A DNA stretch of 64,000 nucleotides from an uncultured Lachnospiraceae bacterium (GCA_947643615.1 CANRWO010000006.1:1-64000), one strand, 5' to 3'; positions 33,519 to 42,660 are shown, numbered from the stretch's first letter. Numbers and translations: made by a program. Notes: generated by a model not told the origin, from the letters alone.

Positions 33519-34475
33519 ATGGAATGGAACTTATTAGACGAATGTAAGGATGCAAAAAGGATCGGCATCAGCGGTCATATCCGGCCTGACGGCGACTGTG
33601 TATGCGCGTGTCTCTCTATGTGCATGTACCTGCGGAAATGCCTGCCAAAGGCGCAGGTAAAGGTATTCCTGGAGAAACCCGCCGACATATTCCGGGAGCT
33701 GAAAGGATTTGACGAAATCGACAGTGAGTTTGGGGATGAGGAACCCTTTGACGTTTTCTTTGTAATGGACTGCGGGGCCGATCGGATCGGCGATGCGGAA
33801 AAGTACTTCCGGGATGCAAAGAAAAAAATCAATATCGACCACCATGTGACCAATAAAGGCTGTGAAGGGTTAAATCACATTGTGCCGGATGTGGGCGCTA
33901 CCTGCGAACTAATTTATGACATGATCGACCCTGGAATGCTGGACAGAGACCTGGCCATGGCATTGTATGTGGGAATCATCCATGATACGGGGATTTTCCA
34001 GTATTCCAATACCACTCCCGCTACCATGGAGAGAGGGGCGAAGCTGATCAGTTATGGCTTTGACTTTCCCAGGCTGATCCAGGAGACTTTCTACCAGAAG
34101 TCGTATATCCAGTCAAATATTATGGGCAGGGCCCTGCTGGAGAGTATCCGGTTTATGGATGGCAGGTGTGTTGTCAGCTGTGTAGACCGTAAAACCATGC
34201 AGTTCTATGACGCAGAGCCGGATGATCTGGACGGGATCGTGAACCAGCTGCGCAACATACGCGGTGTTGACTGCGCCATATTTATGTATCAGACGGGTGT
34301 TCTGGAATATAAGGTGAGCCTGCGTACCAGCGAATCGGTTGATGCGGCGGAGGTGGCTTCTTTCTTCGGCGGAGGCGGCCACGCCCGTGCAGCAGGCTGT
34401 ACTATGAGGGGAACCTTCCATGACTGTGTAAATAATCTTTCCTTACATATAGAAAAGCAATTAAGGAATAGTTAA
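33519..34475 (+). CDS. nrnA: DHH-family oligoribonuclease / pAp phosphatase NrnA
   Basis: A 318-residue NrnA-type phosphoesterase. Motifs are ISGHIRPDGDCVCA (motif I, metal ligands), FVMDCGADR, the DHH motif NIDHHVTN, GIIHDTGIFQYSNT and the DHHA1 substrate motif FFGGGGHARAAGC. It degrades nano-RNAs and dephosphorylates pAp in the cytoplasm. GAGGAG lies 10 nt before ATG 33519. The position between rbfA and truB is typical for Firmicutes. Confidence 0.95.
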   Translation: MEWNLLDECKDAKRIGISGHIRPDGDCVCACLSMCMYLRKCLPKAQVKVFLEKPADIFRELKGFDEIDSEFGDEEPFDVFFVMDCGADRIGDAEKYFRDAKKKINIDHHVTNKGCEGLNHIVPDVGATCELIYDMIDPGMLDRDLAMALYVGIIHDTGIFQYSNTTPATMERGAKLISYGFDFPRLIQETFYQKSYIQSNIMGRALLESIRFMDGRCVVSCVDRKTMQFYDAEPDDLDGIVNQLRNIRGVDCAIFMYQTGVLEYKVSLRTSESVDAAEVASFFGGGGHARAAGCTMRGTFHDCVNNLSLHIEKQLRNS

Positions 34476-34562
34476 GAAATGGCTTAGATTATACACGGAA
34501 TGAGTCCTCACAGGCAGAATGGAGGAAGAACCTGGCCTTTCCGGGGATAACAGGAGGAAATT

Positions 34563-35465
34563 TTGAACGGAATCATGATTATAGACAAAGAGCCGGATTT
34601 TACCTCCGCCGATGTGGTGGCTAAAATGCGGGGAATCTGCGGCCAGAGGAAGATCGGGCATACGGGGACCCTGGATCCTGCCGCTACGGGGGTCCTTCCG
34701 GTCTGTCTGGGCAGCGCTACAAAGCTTTGCGACCTGCTGACGGACAAGGATAAGGAGTATGTGGCGGAATTGACCCTGGGCGTGGAGACGGATACCCAGG
34801 ATGCAACAGGCTGTGTGCTGGCACAGCGCCCTGTAAATATTTCGGGGGAAGAGGCCAGGGCGGCCTGCATGTCCTTTGTAGGCGGGTATCTTCAGACTCC
34901 GCCCATGTACTCCGCCCTGAAGGTAAACGGCAGGCGGCTGTATGAGCTGGCACGGGAGGGTAAGGTGGTGGAGCGCAAGGCCCGCCCTGTGGTGATCCAT
35001 GAATTGGAAGTGCTGGAGCTGAACATGCCTGTAGTCAAAATGAGGGTAGTATGTTCCAAGGGAACCTATATCCGTACCCTCTGTGCGGATATCGGGGAAA
35101 AGTTAGGCTGCGGGGGAACCATGCAGAGCCTGCGGCGGACCAGGGTGGGAATGTTCGGCCTGGAACAGGCGGTCACATTGGGGCAGCTTCAGGAATACAA
35201 GGATACGGGCAGGCTTACAGAAGCTTTATACCCTGTGGAAAGCTGTTTTCCGGACTGTCCTGTCCTGCACGTAAGCCATGAGGCGGCCAGGCTTTTGGAG
35301 AATGGGAATGCCATTTACCCCGGCCAGACTTGTGAAACGAGGGTCCATAGACCCGGGCAGTGGGTGCGGTTCCATCGCCCCGACGGAAGCTTTGCCGGAA
35401 TATATGCTTTGGATGGAGCGGAAGAGCGGTACAGGCCGGTGAAAATGTTTTTAGAGAAAGAGTGA
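34563..35465 (+). CDS. truB: tRNA pseudouridine(55) synthase TruB
   Basis: A 300-residue TruB. It begins at TTG 34563, with AGGAGG 5 nt upstream and protein similarity starting at once (NGIMIIDKEPDFTSADVV). The catalytic aspartate lies in GHTGTLDPAATGVLPVC. Further motifs are TPPMYSALKVNGRRLYELAR and GTYIRTLCADIG. The C-terminal about 60 residues form a PUA-like domain. It makes pseudouridine 55 in the T-loop of tRNAs. Confidence 0.96.
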   Translation: MNGIMIIDKEPDFTSADVVAKMRGICGQRKIGHTGTLDPAATGVLPVCLGSATKLCDLLTDKDKEYVAELTLGVETDTQDATGCVLAQRPVNISGEEARAACMSFVGGYLQTPPMYSALKVNGRRLYELAREGKVVERKARPVVIHELEVLELNMPVVKMRVVCSKGTYIRTLCADIGEKLGCGGTMQSLRRTRVGMFGLEQAVTLGQLQEYKDTGRLTEALYPVESCFPDCPVLHVSHEAARLLENGNAIYPGQTCETRVHRPGQWVRFHRPDGSFAGIYALDGAEERYRPVKMFLEKE

Positions 35466-35472
35466 CCAAAGC

Positions 35473-36390
35473 TTGGAGATTATAGCAAATACGACGGATT
35501 TTTATTTGGACAGGGAAACCGCTGTGGCCATCGGGAAATTTGACGGGATACATATCGGCCACAGAAGACTGCTGGAGGAGATCCGGGAGAAAAAGAAAGA
35601 CGGGTTATGTACCTGTGTCTTTACTTTTGACCCGGCGCCGGCAGTCCTTTTTGGGTGGTCAGATGGGAAGGAACTTTCCACAAAGGAAGAGAAACACGTG
35701 TTGTTTGAACGTGCGGGGGTGGACATATTGATCGAATTCCCCATGAATCGGGAAACGGCGGCTACGGTGCCGGAGGTATTTGCCGCGGAGATTTTGGCGG
35801 AGAGGATGCAGACAAGGTTCCTGGCTGCGGGCAGCGACCTGTCCTTTGGGGCGGGAGGCGCCGGGAATACGGAATTTCTGCGGAAACTGGGGCCTGAACT
35901 GGGGTTTCAGGTGAAGACCATCCCCAAAGTCTGCGTGGACGGAAGGGAGGTCAGCTCCACCCATGTCCGCAGCTGCGTGGATAGGGGGGATATGGGGTTG
36001 GCTGAACAGTTGCTGGGAATGCCCTACCCGGTGTTCGGCACCGTGGTGAAAGGCAATCAGTTGGGCAGGACCCTGGGATTCCCTACGGTCAATCTGCTTC
36101 CGGATGAGAGCAAGCTGCTCCCTCCGAACGGAGTCTACTTTTCCCAAGTACGGCACAGGGGGCGGCTTTACAGGGCCATCAGCAATATAGGCTATAAACC
36201 TACCGTCACTGACAGGCATGTGATGGGTATAGAGTCTTATTTGTATGACTTCCGGGAAGACATTTACGGGGAACCGGTGGAAGTATATCTGCTGGAGTTC
36301 AGCAGGCCGGAGCAGCAGTTTGGGAGTGTGGAGGCCCTGCGTGGGCAGCTTCAAAAAGACATCATGGCAGGTGAGGCTTATAAAAAGTAA
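35473..36390 (+). CDS. ribF: bifunctional riboflavin kinase / FAD synthetase
   Basis: A 305-residue RibF. The N-terminal nucleotidyltransferase domain has VAIGKFDGIHIGHRRLL and FTFDPAP, then SSTHVRSCVDRGDMGLAEQL. The C-terminal flavokinase domain has GNQLGRTLGFPTVNLLP, PNGVYFSQV and GIESYLYDF. It converts riboflavin to FMN and FAD. It starts with TTG 35473, only 7 nt after truB, with a weak purine stretch upstream. It ends the translation operon; no clear terminator follows, but a new promoter starts at 36400. Confidence 0.95.
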   Translation: MEIIANTTDFYLDRETAVAIGKFDGIHIGHRRLLEEIREKKKDGLCTCVFTFDPAPAVLFGWSDGKELSTKEEKHVLFERAGVDILIEFPMNRETAATVPEVFAAEILAERMQTRFLAAGSDLSFGAGGAGNTEFLRKLGPELGFQVKTIPKVCVDGREVSSTHVRSCVDRGDMGLAEQLLGMPYPVFGTVVKGNQLGRTLGFPTVNLLPDESKLLPPNGVYFSQVRHRGRLYRAISNIGYKPTVTDRHVMGIESYLYDFREDIYGEPVEVYLLEFSRPEQQFGSVEALRGQLQKDIMAGEAYKK

Positions 36391-36399
36391 AAATTTGTC

Positions 36400-36428
36400 T
36401 TGTAACTTTTTGTCTTTTCCCGTAGAAT
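36400..36428 (+). promoter_or_regulatory. promoter of the Na/Pi cotransporter gene
   Basis: TTGTAA (36400-36405), 17-bp spacer, TAGAAT (36423-36428). The 5' leader is about 145 nt and has no recognised structure. Confidence 0.6.
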
Positions 36429-36580
36429 TATAGTATCTGCTCTCAAATTTGCGTTTTACCATACAAAGTATGCATTGCATATATAGTAGGCATTGTACAC
36501 ATGGTGTTTGTAGCAGTAAGCAACTCAGATTCAGCAGCAGTATCATTGAGTCAAGTAGAGCCAAATGAAGGGATATTAAA

Positions 36581-38233
36581 ATGAGTGCAAGTATTCTATT
36601 GTCAATGGCAGGGGGCCTGGGACTTTTTCTGTTTGGGATGCGTGTGATGAGTGACTCCATAGAAAAGGTTGCGGGCGCAAAGCTTCGCCGTATTTTAGAG
36701 ATCTTTACCACCAACCGATTTACCGGGATGCTGGTGGGAATCGTGTTTACCGGGATCATACAGTCCTCTTCGGCATGTACGGCCATGGTGGTCAGCTTTG
36801 TGAATGCCGGCCTGATGAACCTGTACCAGGCGGCGGGGGTGATCTTTGGAGCCAATATTGGTACCACCATCACTTCGCAGCTGGTATCTTTTAATTTGTC
36901 CGCATATGCCCCGGTGATCCTTCTGGTAGGAGTGCTTGTGGTCATGTTCTGCTCAAAGGAAAAGGTGAAGAAGTTTGCGGAGATCATTATCGGCTTCGGC
37001 GTGCTGTTCCTGGGACTGAGTACCATGTCCAGCTCCATGGCCAGTATGCGGGATGTGCCCGAGGTGGTAAATCTGCTGAGTTCCCTTAAAAATCCGTTTA
37101 TGGCCACCATTGTGGGACTGGTACTGACCTCTGTGATCCAGAGTTCTTCCGTGACGGTCAGCATAGTGCTGCTTTTGGCCAGCCAGGATCTGCTTTCTTT
37201 ACATATTACCCTGTACATTATTTTGGGTTGTAATATCGGCGCATGCACCACGGCTCTTCTGGCCTCCCTTGCCGGTAAGAAGGATGCCAAGAGGGCGGCC
37301 CTGATCCATTTCTGGTTTAATGTGATCGGTACGGTGGTGCTTTATGCAGTCCTGTTTGTGGCGGAGGAACCCGTGACAAAGATCATTTGGGCCATCTCTT
37401 CGGATAACGGGCGTTTTGTGGCAAATGCCCATACTTTGATCAAGATTTTCCAGGTGATCGTGTTGTTCCCTTTCTCAAAGTGGATCGTAAAGCTTTCCAT
37501 TATATGTGTGCCTGGTGAGGACAAGAAGGTGGGGTACCGTGAGTGTTATCAGCTGAAATACATTGGCGACAAGGTGGTGTTCAATCCGGCCACGGCAGTG
37601 ATCGAGGTAATGAAAGAACTGGACCGTATGGCATCCCTTGCAAGCGAGAACCTGAACCGGGCAATGAATGCCCTGATCACGCTGGATGAGGAAGATATCG
37701 AAGAAGTGTACGAGGTGGAGAAAAATATTGATTTCCTGAATCATGCCATCACCGATTACCTGGTGAAGATTAACCAGACCACCCTGCCCATCGAGGACTT
37801 GAAGAGCCTGGGCGCTCTGTTCCATGTGGTAAACGATATCGAGCGGATCGGTGACCACGCGGAGAATGTGGCGGATGCCGCAAGGCAGAGGAGAGACCAG
37901 GGGGTGGCCTTCAGCAAGGATGCGCAGCGGGAATTGGGTGAGATGCTGGATATGGTAAATAAGCTGATCCAGTATTCTATCGATATGTTCGTCAGAAGCG
38001 ACGGCAGCCATATGCAGGAGATCATCCAATTGGAGAACCGGGTGGATGAGAAGGAAAGGGAACTCCAGAAACTGCATGTACATCGTCTTACTAAGGGAGA
38101 GTGTACCCCTGAGGCAGGTATGGTCTTCTCGGATGTGGTATCCGGTTTGGAGAGGGTGGCGGATCATGCCACCAATATCGCTTTTGCCATCACTGCCGCG
38201 GACCGGGAAGATGAGGTAGAGGCGGTTTCCTAG
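36581..38233 (+). CDS. Na+/phosphate cotransporter with C-terminal PhoU domain
   Basis: A 550-residue NptA/YjbB-type transporter. The first about 310 residues hold eight or so membrane segments with the duplicated QSSS signature (GIIQSSSACTAM near residue 60 and SVIQSSSVTVSI near 186) and FGANIGTTITSQL / LGCNIGACTTALL. Residues about 340-545 are a PhoU-like helical domain with DIERIGDHAENVADAA and GLERVADHATNIAFAI. It should import phosphate with sodium, with the PhoU part sensing or gating. Its stop codon lies in CTAGTACATCG, which matches the end of the 166-bp element for 11 nt. It interrupts the usual ribF-rpsO neighbourhood. Confidence 0.92.
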   Translation: MSASILLSMAGGLGLFLFGMRVMSDSIEKVAGAKLRRILEIFTTNRFTGMLVGIVFTGIIQSSSACTAMVVSFVNAGLMNLYQAAGVIFGANIGTTITSQLVSFNLSAYAPVILLVGVLVVMFCSKEKVKKFAEIIIGFGVLFLGLSTMSSSMASMRDVPEVVNLLSSLKNPFMATIVGLVLTSVIQSSSVTVSIVLLLASQDLLSLHITLYIILGCNIGACTTALLASLAGKKDAKRAALIHFWFNVIGTVVLYAVLFVAEEPVTKIIWAISSDNGRFVANAHTLIKIFQVIVLFPFSKWIVKLSIICVPGEDKKVGYRECYQLKYIGDKVVFNPATAVIEVMKELDRMASLASENLNRAMNALITLDEEDIEEVYEVEKNIDFLNHAITDYLVKINQTTLPIEDLKSLGALFHVVNDIERIGDHAENVADAARQRRDQGVAFSKDAQRELGEMLDMVNKLIQYSIDMFVRSDGSHMQEIIQLENRVDEKERELQKLHVHRLTKGECTPEAGMVFSDVVSGLERVADHATNIAFAITAADREDEVEAVS

Positions 38234-38303
38234 TACATCGCCGGGTATTTAACATATTTCTTAAGATTTTTTGTAGAGTCTTTTATTTTTTTTAAAGAAT
38301 CTG

Positions 38304-38370
38304 TTGACATATGATGGGGACAAATGTATAATCTGACTTAGATGTAACAAATTTGTAACAATATTGTAAA
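38304..38370 (+). promoter_or_regulatory. perfect sigmaA promoter followed by triple WalR-type boxes
   Basis: TTGACA (38304-38309), 17-bp spacer and TATAAT (38327-38332) match consensus exactly. Just downstream are TGTAAC (38343-38348), TGTAAC (38354-38359) and TGTAAA (38365-38370), each separated by 5 nt. Direct TGTWAH-N5-TGTWAH repeats are the WalR (YycF) binding pattern. Their place in the initially transcribed region suggests repression. Confidence 0.65.
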
Positions 38371-38401
38371 TCAGATTTCATTTTTGTAAAGGATTACATA
38401 C

Positions 38402-39445
38402 ATGAGATACTTAAGGAATATGAAAAAAATAGCAATGGTTTCCGCAGGTTTGATTTGCTGTCTGACAATGGAAGCGCCTCTTACCGTTATGGCATCGGAG
38501 GGGACAAGCGTCCTGCAGACGGCTGGGGTGGCTTCGTTTCTGGAGGTAACCCACACTGCGGAGGAATACAAGGAAATGGCCCAGCAGGCGCAGGGCGCTT
38601 CCTGGGGGTACACGAATATCGGCATCGCCAATGTGGAGAGCGGAAACCTGAATGTCCGCGAGGCCCCTTCCACCGACAGCAAAATGGTGGGGAAAATGCC
38701 TAAGAATTCGGCATGCGAAGTACTGGAGATGTTTGACGGCTGGGCACATATTATTTCCGGTGAGGTAGAAGGTTATGTGAGCACGGAATTCCTGTTCACC
38801 GGCCCGGATGCAAAGCTGGCAGCCAACGATTTGGTGCGCACGGTTGTGCTTGTGAATACGGACGGCTTAAATGTCAGGGACGAGGCCAATACCGAGAGCG
38901 CTGTCTTGACCCAGGTGCCCAAAGGCGAGGAGTTGGAATATGTGGAGACGCTGGAGGGATGGATCAAGGTATCTATCGACGGTGAGGAAGCTTATGTGTC
39001 CTCGGAATTTGTTACCGTGGAACAGAGGCTGGATACGGCCATCACCATGACGGAGCTTTTGTATGGACAGGGTGTGTCCGATGTACGTGTGGAGCTTGTG
39101 GAGTATGCGAAGCAGTTCCTGGGCAATCCCTATGTATGGGGCGGCACCAGCTTGACAAAGGGAGCCGATTGTTCCGGTTTTGTATTGAGCGTATTTAAGA
39201 AATTCGGTGTGAGCTTAAGCCACCATTCCGGTTCCCAGGCAAAGGAAGGCACTAAGATCAGCGCTTCCGAGCTGAAACCCGGCGACCTGGTATTTTATGC
39301 CAACAGTTCAGGGACGATCAATCATGTAGCGATCTATATCGGCGGAGGCAAGGTAATCCATGCCAGCAGTCCTACTACCGGTATTAAAATCAGCAATTAC
39401 AATTACCGTACTCCGGTGAGATGTGTGAGAGTTTTGCAGGATTAA
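38402..39445 (+). CDS. secreted NlpC/P60 endopeptidase with two SH3b domains
   Basis: A 347-residue wall hydrolase. The signal peptide spans about residues 1-31 (IAMVSAGLICCLTM to VMAS). Two bacterial SH3 domains follow (about 75-135, GNLNVREAPSTDSKMVGKM; about 148-208, DGLNVRDEANTESAVL), then NlpC/P60 (about 230-347). The catalytic cysteine is in GADCSGFVLS near residue 255 and the histidine in TINHVAIYIGGG near 307; HAS near 319 gives the third position. It should cut peptidoglycan stem peptides (gamma-D-Glu-diamino acid bonds) outside the cell. AAAGGA lies 8 nt before ATG 38402. A strong promoter with WalR-like boxes precedes it, fitting the essential wall-metabolism regulon. Confidence 0.92.
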   Translation: MRYLRNMKKIAMVSAGLICCLTMEAPLTVMASEGTSVLQTAGVASFLEVTHTAEEYKEMAQQAQGASWGYTNIGIANVESGNLNVREAPSTDSKMVGKMPKNSACEVLEMFDGWAHIISGEVEGYVSTEFLFTGPDAKLAANDLVRTVVLVNTDGLNVRDEANTESAVLTQVPKGEELEYVETLEGWIKVSIDGEEAYVSSEFVTVEQRLDTAITMTELLYGQGVSDVRVELVEYAKQFLGNPYVWGGTSLTKGADCSGFVLSVFKKFGVSLSHHSGSQAKEGTKISASELKPGDLVFYANSSGTINHVAIYIGGGKVIHASSPTTGIKISNYNYRTPVRCVRVLQD

Positions 39446-39508
39446 ACTCAGAGGACAGAAATTAGCCTGTTGTAGAAGAGTCAGCAAGGATTCCTGACAA
39501 ATGTATTC

Positions 39509-39559
39509 AAAGGGTTGCCGCACTGTGGTTGATGCATAGAGTAGCGGCAATCCTTTTTT
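39509..39559 (+). terminator. rho-independent terminator of the NlpC/P60 gene
   Basis: AAAGGGTTGCCGC (39509-39521) pairs with GCGGCAATCCTTT (39544-39556) with one G-T pair, a 22-nt loop and a following T run. Confidence 0.85.
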
Positions 39560-39654
39560 GGAGCACATTTATCCCAGCAGCGCTTTCACTGTGTTTACCG
39601 GGAAAAATACCGGGGAATAACAGGAGAAACCGGTGTTATTCCTTAAATTATGTG

Positions 39655-39683
39655 TTTACATTTACAGGCGGATATGATAAAAT
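39655..39683 (+). promoter_or_regulatory. promoter of rpsO
   Basis: TTTACA (39655-39660), 17-bp spacer, TAAAAT (39678-39683) with an extended TGA just before the -10. Confidence 0.7.
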
Positions 39684-39689
39684 GTTCAA

Positions 39690-39796
39690 GTGTGATTTAG
39701 CCGATGCTCGGTTCTCGGAGACTCCAACCGTAGCTTAGTGTCAGGTGATTTGCACAGGATGCGATAACACATGAGATTTATATGGAGGAAAGAAAC
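39690..39796 (+). promoter_or_regulatory. rpsO 5' leader, candidate S15 autoregulatory RNA
   Basis: The leader of about 107 nt folds into a bulged hairpin at 39706-39734, with GC-T-CGGTT pairing AACCG-T-AGC and an inner GGAG/CTCC. S15 represses its own mRNA by binding such leaders in several bacteria, including Firmicutes. The match is structural and approximate. Confidence 0.4.
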
Positions 39797-40063
39797 ATGA
39801 TTTCTAAGGAAAAGAAAACAACAATTATGAACGAGTATGCAAGGACTCCTGGCGATACCGGCTCACCGGAAGTACAGGTAGCTGTTTTGACCGCAAGGAT
39901 CCAGGAGCTGACTGATCATTTGAAAGCAAACCCCAAGGATCACCATTCCCGCCGCGGTATGCTGAAACTGGTAGGCCAGAGACGTGGCCTTTTGGAGTAT
40001 TTGAAAAAGAAGGATATCGAGAGATATCGTTCCCTGATTGAGAGACTTGGCTTAAGAAAATAA
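39797..40063 (+). CDS. rpsO: 30S ribosomal protein S15
   Basis: An 88-residue S15. It is all helical, with the conserved 16S/loop motifs [37 protein letters not shown] and [12 protein letters not shown]. The start at 39797 has GGAGG (39784-39788) 8 nt upstream. It is followed by a 424-nt repeat-rich gap and then pnp, the usual partner. Confidence 0.98.
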   Translation: MISKEKKTTIMNEYARTPGDTGSPEVQVAVLTARIQELTDHLKANPKDHHSRRGMLKLVGQRRGLLEYLKKKDIERYRSLIERLGLRK

Positions 40064-40134
40064 GCGTTAGGATGGCATAAGGCGGGAGGCACCATAAAAT
40101 AGGCGCTTTCCGCTTGTTTGCGCGAATGAGCAGA

Positions 40135-40340
40135 GTCTTAAGTTCCTCCGCGTTGCAGTCCATGCATGCATGAGATGCAACGCGGAGGGACTTAAGACGA
40201 GCAACGCGAGCGAGGAAAGCATGGCTTTCCGAGCCTGCGCATTCGTAAGCAGAGTCCAGAAGTCCCTCATCGTAGCACCCATACATGGGTTGCAACGCGG
40301 AGGGACTTATGACGAGCAACGCATGGCTTTCCGAGCCTGC
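40135..40340. repeat. tandem palindromic repeats between rpsO and pnp
   Basis: A 23-nt arm (40135-40157, ending CCTCCGCGTTGCA) pairs with 40176-40198 (TGCAACGCGGAGGGACTT...) with one mismatch. A diverged second copy of the hairpin runs from about 40254 to 40313. The unit TGCAACGCGGAGGGACTTA, then GACGAGCAACGC and GCATGGCTTTCCGAGCCTGC, occurs twice (from 40176 and 40291). No gene is seen in 40064-40487. As RNA this could act as terminator, stability element or RNase III target. Confidence 0.6.
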
Positions 40341-40487
40341 ACCCCCCAAGGTAACTATGGGACAGGAGTAAGCCCCGAGACCGCTGAAAAGTGTATAATC
40401 AGATAAACTCCATGCATTTTTCAGTAGTTTCGGTGTCTTCTGTTCCTGAAGATAGACAAGCCGTATTAACGGCAGAATGGAGGACTT

Positions 40488-42578
40488 ATGTATAAGACTT
40501 ATGAACTGGAACTTGCCGGACGTACCCTAAAGGTCGATATCGGCCGTGTCGGTAAACAGGCAAACGGATGTGCATTTATGCACTATGGTGATACTGTGGT
40601 GCTTTCCACTGCAACCGCATCCGAGAAACCCAGGGAAGGGATCGACTTCTTCCCTTTAAGCGTGGAATTTGAGGAAAAGATGTACGCGGTGGGCAAGATT
40701 CCCGGCGGTTTTAATAAGAGGGAAGGAAAGGCCAGCGAGAACGCGGTCCTGACCAGCCGTGTCATTGACAGGCCCATGCGTCCCCTGTTCCCCAAGGATT
40801 ACAGGAATGATGTTACCCTGAACAATATGGTAATGAGCGTGGATCCTGCATGCCGCCCCGAGCTGGTAGCCATGCTGGGAGCTGCCATCGCTACCTGCAT
40901 TTCTGATATCCCTTTTGACGGCCCCTGTGCCATGACGCAGATGGGCATGATTGACGGTGAGCTGGTAGTGAACCCTTCCCAGGAGCAGTGGAAGGTAGGC
41001 GACCTGAACCTGACGGTGGCTTCCACCAGGGAGAAGGTCATAATGATTGAGGCGGGCGCCAATGAGGTTCCCGAGGACAAAATGATCGAAGCAATCTACA
41101 AGGCTCATGAGGTCAATCAGACTATTATTGCCTTTATTGACCGGATTGTTGCCGAGGTGGGCAAGAAGAAGCATGAATATACCAGCTGTGCAATCCCTCA
41201 GGAAATGTTCGACGAGATGATGAAACTAGTCACTCCCGCTGAGATGGAAGAGGCAGTGTTTACCGACGAAAAGCAGGTTCGGGAAGAGAATATCCGTGTC
41301 ATTACCGAGAAGCTGGAGGAGGCATTTGCGGAAAAGGAAGAGTGGCTTGCCATTCTGGGAGAAGCGGTGTACCAGTATCAGAAGAAGACCGTCCGCAAGA
41401 TGATCCTGAAGGACCATAAGCGGCCTGACGGACGTGAGATCACACAGATCCGGCCGCTGGCTGCGGAAGTGGATATCATCCCCCGTGTGCATGGTTCCGC
41501 TATGTTTACCAGAGGACAGACCCAGATTTGTAACGTATGTACACTGGCTCCTCTGTCTGAGCAGCAGAGAATTGACGGACTGGACGAGAACGAGGTCAGC
41601 AAGAGATATATGCACCATTACAACTTCCCTTCCTACTCTGTGGGTGAGACAAAACCCTCCAGAGGCCCCGGAAGGCGTGAGATCGGCCATGGTGCGCTGG
41701 CAGAGAGGGCTTTGATCCCTGTGCTTCCCAGCGAGGAGGATTTCCCCTATGCGATCCGTACCGTATCCGAAACTTTTGAGTCCAACGGCTCCACTTCCAT
41801 GGCATCTACCTGTGCGTCCTGTATGTCCCTGATGGCGGCAGGCGTGCCCATTAAGAAGATGGTTGCGGGCATTTCCTGCGGACTGGTGACCGGTGAGACG
41901 GACGACGATTTTGTACTGCTTACCGATATTCAGGGTCTTGAGGACTTTTTCGGGGATATGGACTTTAAGGTGACCGGTACTACGGAAGGAATTACCGCTA
42001 TCCAGATGGATATTAAGATACATGGCCTTACCAGGTCTATCGTAGAGGGCGCCATCGCCCGCTGCCGTGAGGCAAGGCTTTTCATTATGGACACCTGTAT
42101 GAAGCCTGCCATTGCCGTACCCAGGCCTGAGGTAGGACCTTATGCGCCTAAGATCATTTCCATCCAGATCGACCCTGAGAAGATTGGAGATGTGGTAGGG
42201 CAGAGAGGTAAGACTATCAATGAGATCATTGCCCGTACCGGTGTTAAGATTGACATTACCGATGACGGCAATGTATCCGTTTGCGGAACCGACAAGGAAA
42301 TGATGGATAAGGCCGTGGAGATGGTGAAGATTATCGTCACCGATTTCGAGGAAGGCCAGATCTTCAAGGGTAAGGTAGTAAGCATTAAAGAGTTTGGCGC
42401 ATTTATTGAGTTTGCCCCCGGCAAGGAAGGGATGGTACACATCTCCAAGATTGCCAAGGAGAGGATCAACCGTGTGGAGGATGTGCTCACATTGGGCGAC
42501 ATTGTCACGGTGGTGTGCCTCGGTAAGGATAAAATGGGCAGGATCAGCTTCTCCATGAAGGATGTAGCGCAGAAATAG
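40488..42578 (+). CDS. pnp: polyribonucleotide nucleotidyltransferase (PNPase)
   Basis: A 696-residue PNPase. Two RNase PH core domains are separated by a helical domain; the active core shows FFPLSVEFEEKMYAVGKIPG with KREGKASENAVLTSRVIDRP, and later SDIPFDGP and VSETFESNGSTSMASTCAS. KH (DVVGQRGKTINEIIARTGV) and S1 (GQIFKGKVVSIKEFGAFIEF) domains end the protein. It degrades RNA 3'-5' using phosphate. GGAGG lies 7 nt before ATG 40488. Its pairing with rpsO is widely conserved. Normal length. Confidence 0.98.
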   Translation: MYKTYELELAGRTLKVDIGRVGKQANGCAFMHYGDTVVLSTATASEKPREGIDFFPLSVEFEEKMYAVGKIPGGFNKREGKASENAVLTSRVIDRPMRPLFPKDYRNDVTLNNMVMSVDPACRPELVAMLGAAIATCISDIPFDGPCAMTQMGMIDGELVVNPSQEQWKVGDLNLTVASTREKVIMIEAGANEVPEDKMIEAIYKAHEVNQTIIAFIDRIVAEVGKKKHEYTSCAIPQEMFDEMMKLVTPAEMEEAVFTDEKQVREENIRVITEKLEEAFAEKEEWLAILGEAVYQYQKKTVRKMILKDHKRPDGREITQIRPLAAEVDIIPRVHGSAMFTRGQTQICNVCTLAPLSEQQRIDGLDENEVSKRYMHHYNFPSYSVGETKPSRGPGRREIGHGALAERALIPVLPSEEDFPYAIRTVSETFESNGSTSMASTCASCMSLMAAGVPIKKMVAGISCGLVTGETDDDFVLLTDIQGLEDFFGDMDFKVTGTTEGITAIQMDIKIHGLTRSIVEGAIARCREARLFIMDTCMKPAIAVPRPEVGPYAPKIISIQIDPEKIGDVVGQRGKTINEIIARTGVKIDITDDGNVSVCGTDKEMMDKAVEMVKIIVTDFEEGQIFKGKVVSIKEFGAFIEFAPGKEGMVHISKIAKERINRVEDVLTLGDIVTVVCLGKDKMGRISFSMKDVAQK

Positions 42579-42627
42579 AAAAGGGTATGTGTGGTCATAA
42601 GCATTCCCTTATGGAAACAGTTTTTGA

Positions 42628-42660
42628 AAAGCTGTCTCGGGTTTTCCGAGGCAGCTTTTT
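42628..42660 (+). terminator. rho-independent terminator of pnp
   Basis: AAAGCTGTCTCGG (42628-42640) pairs with CCGAGGCAGCTTT (42646-42658), with one T-G pair, around GTTTT; a T run follows. Confidence 0.9.

Noticed and set aside
39529..39738. A 69-codon ORF before rpsO
   Set aside because: It runs through a terminator, a promoter and the rpsO leader and has no ribosome-binding site.
40394..40399. TATAAT upstream of pnp
   Set aside because: No -35 box at a suitable distance, and it lies in a hairpin region; pnp may still have its own promoter, but I cannot support it.
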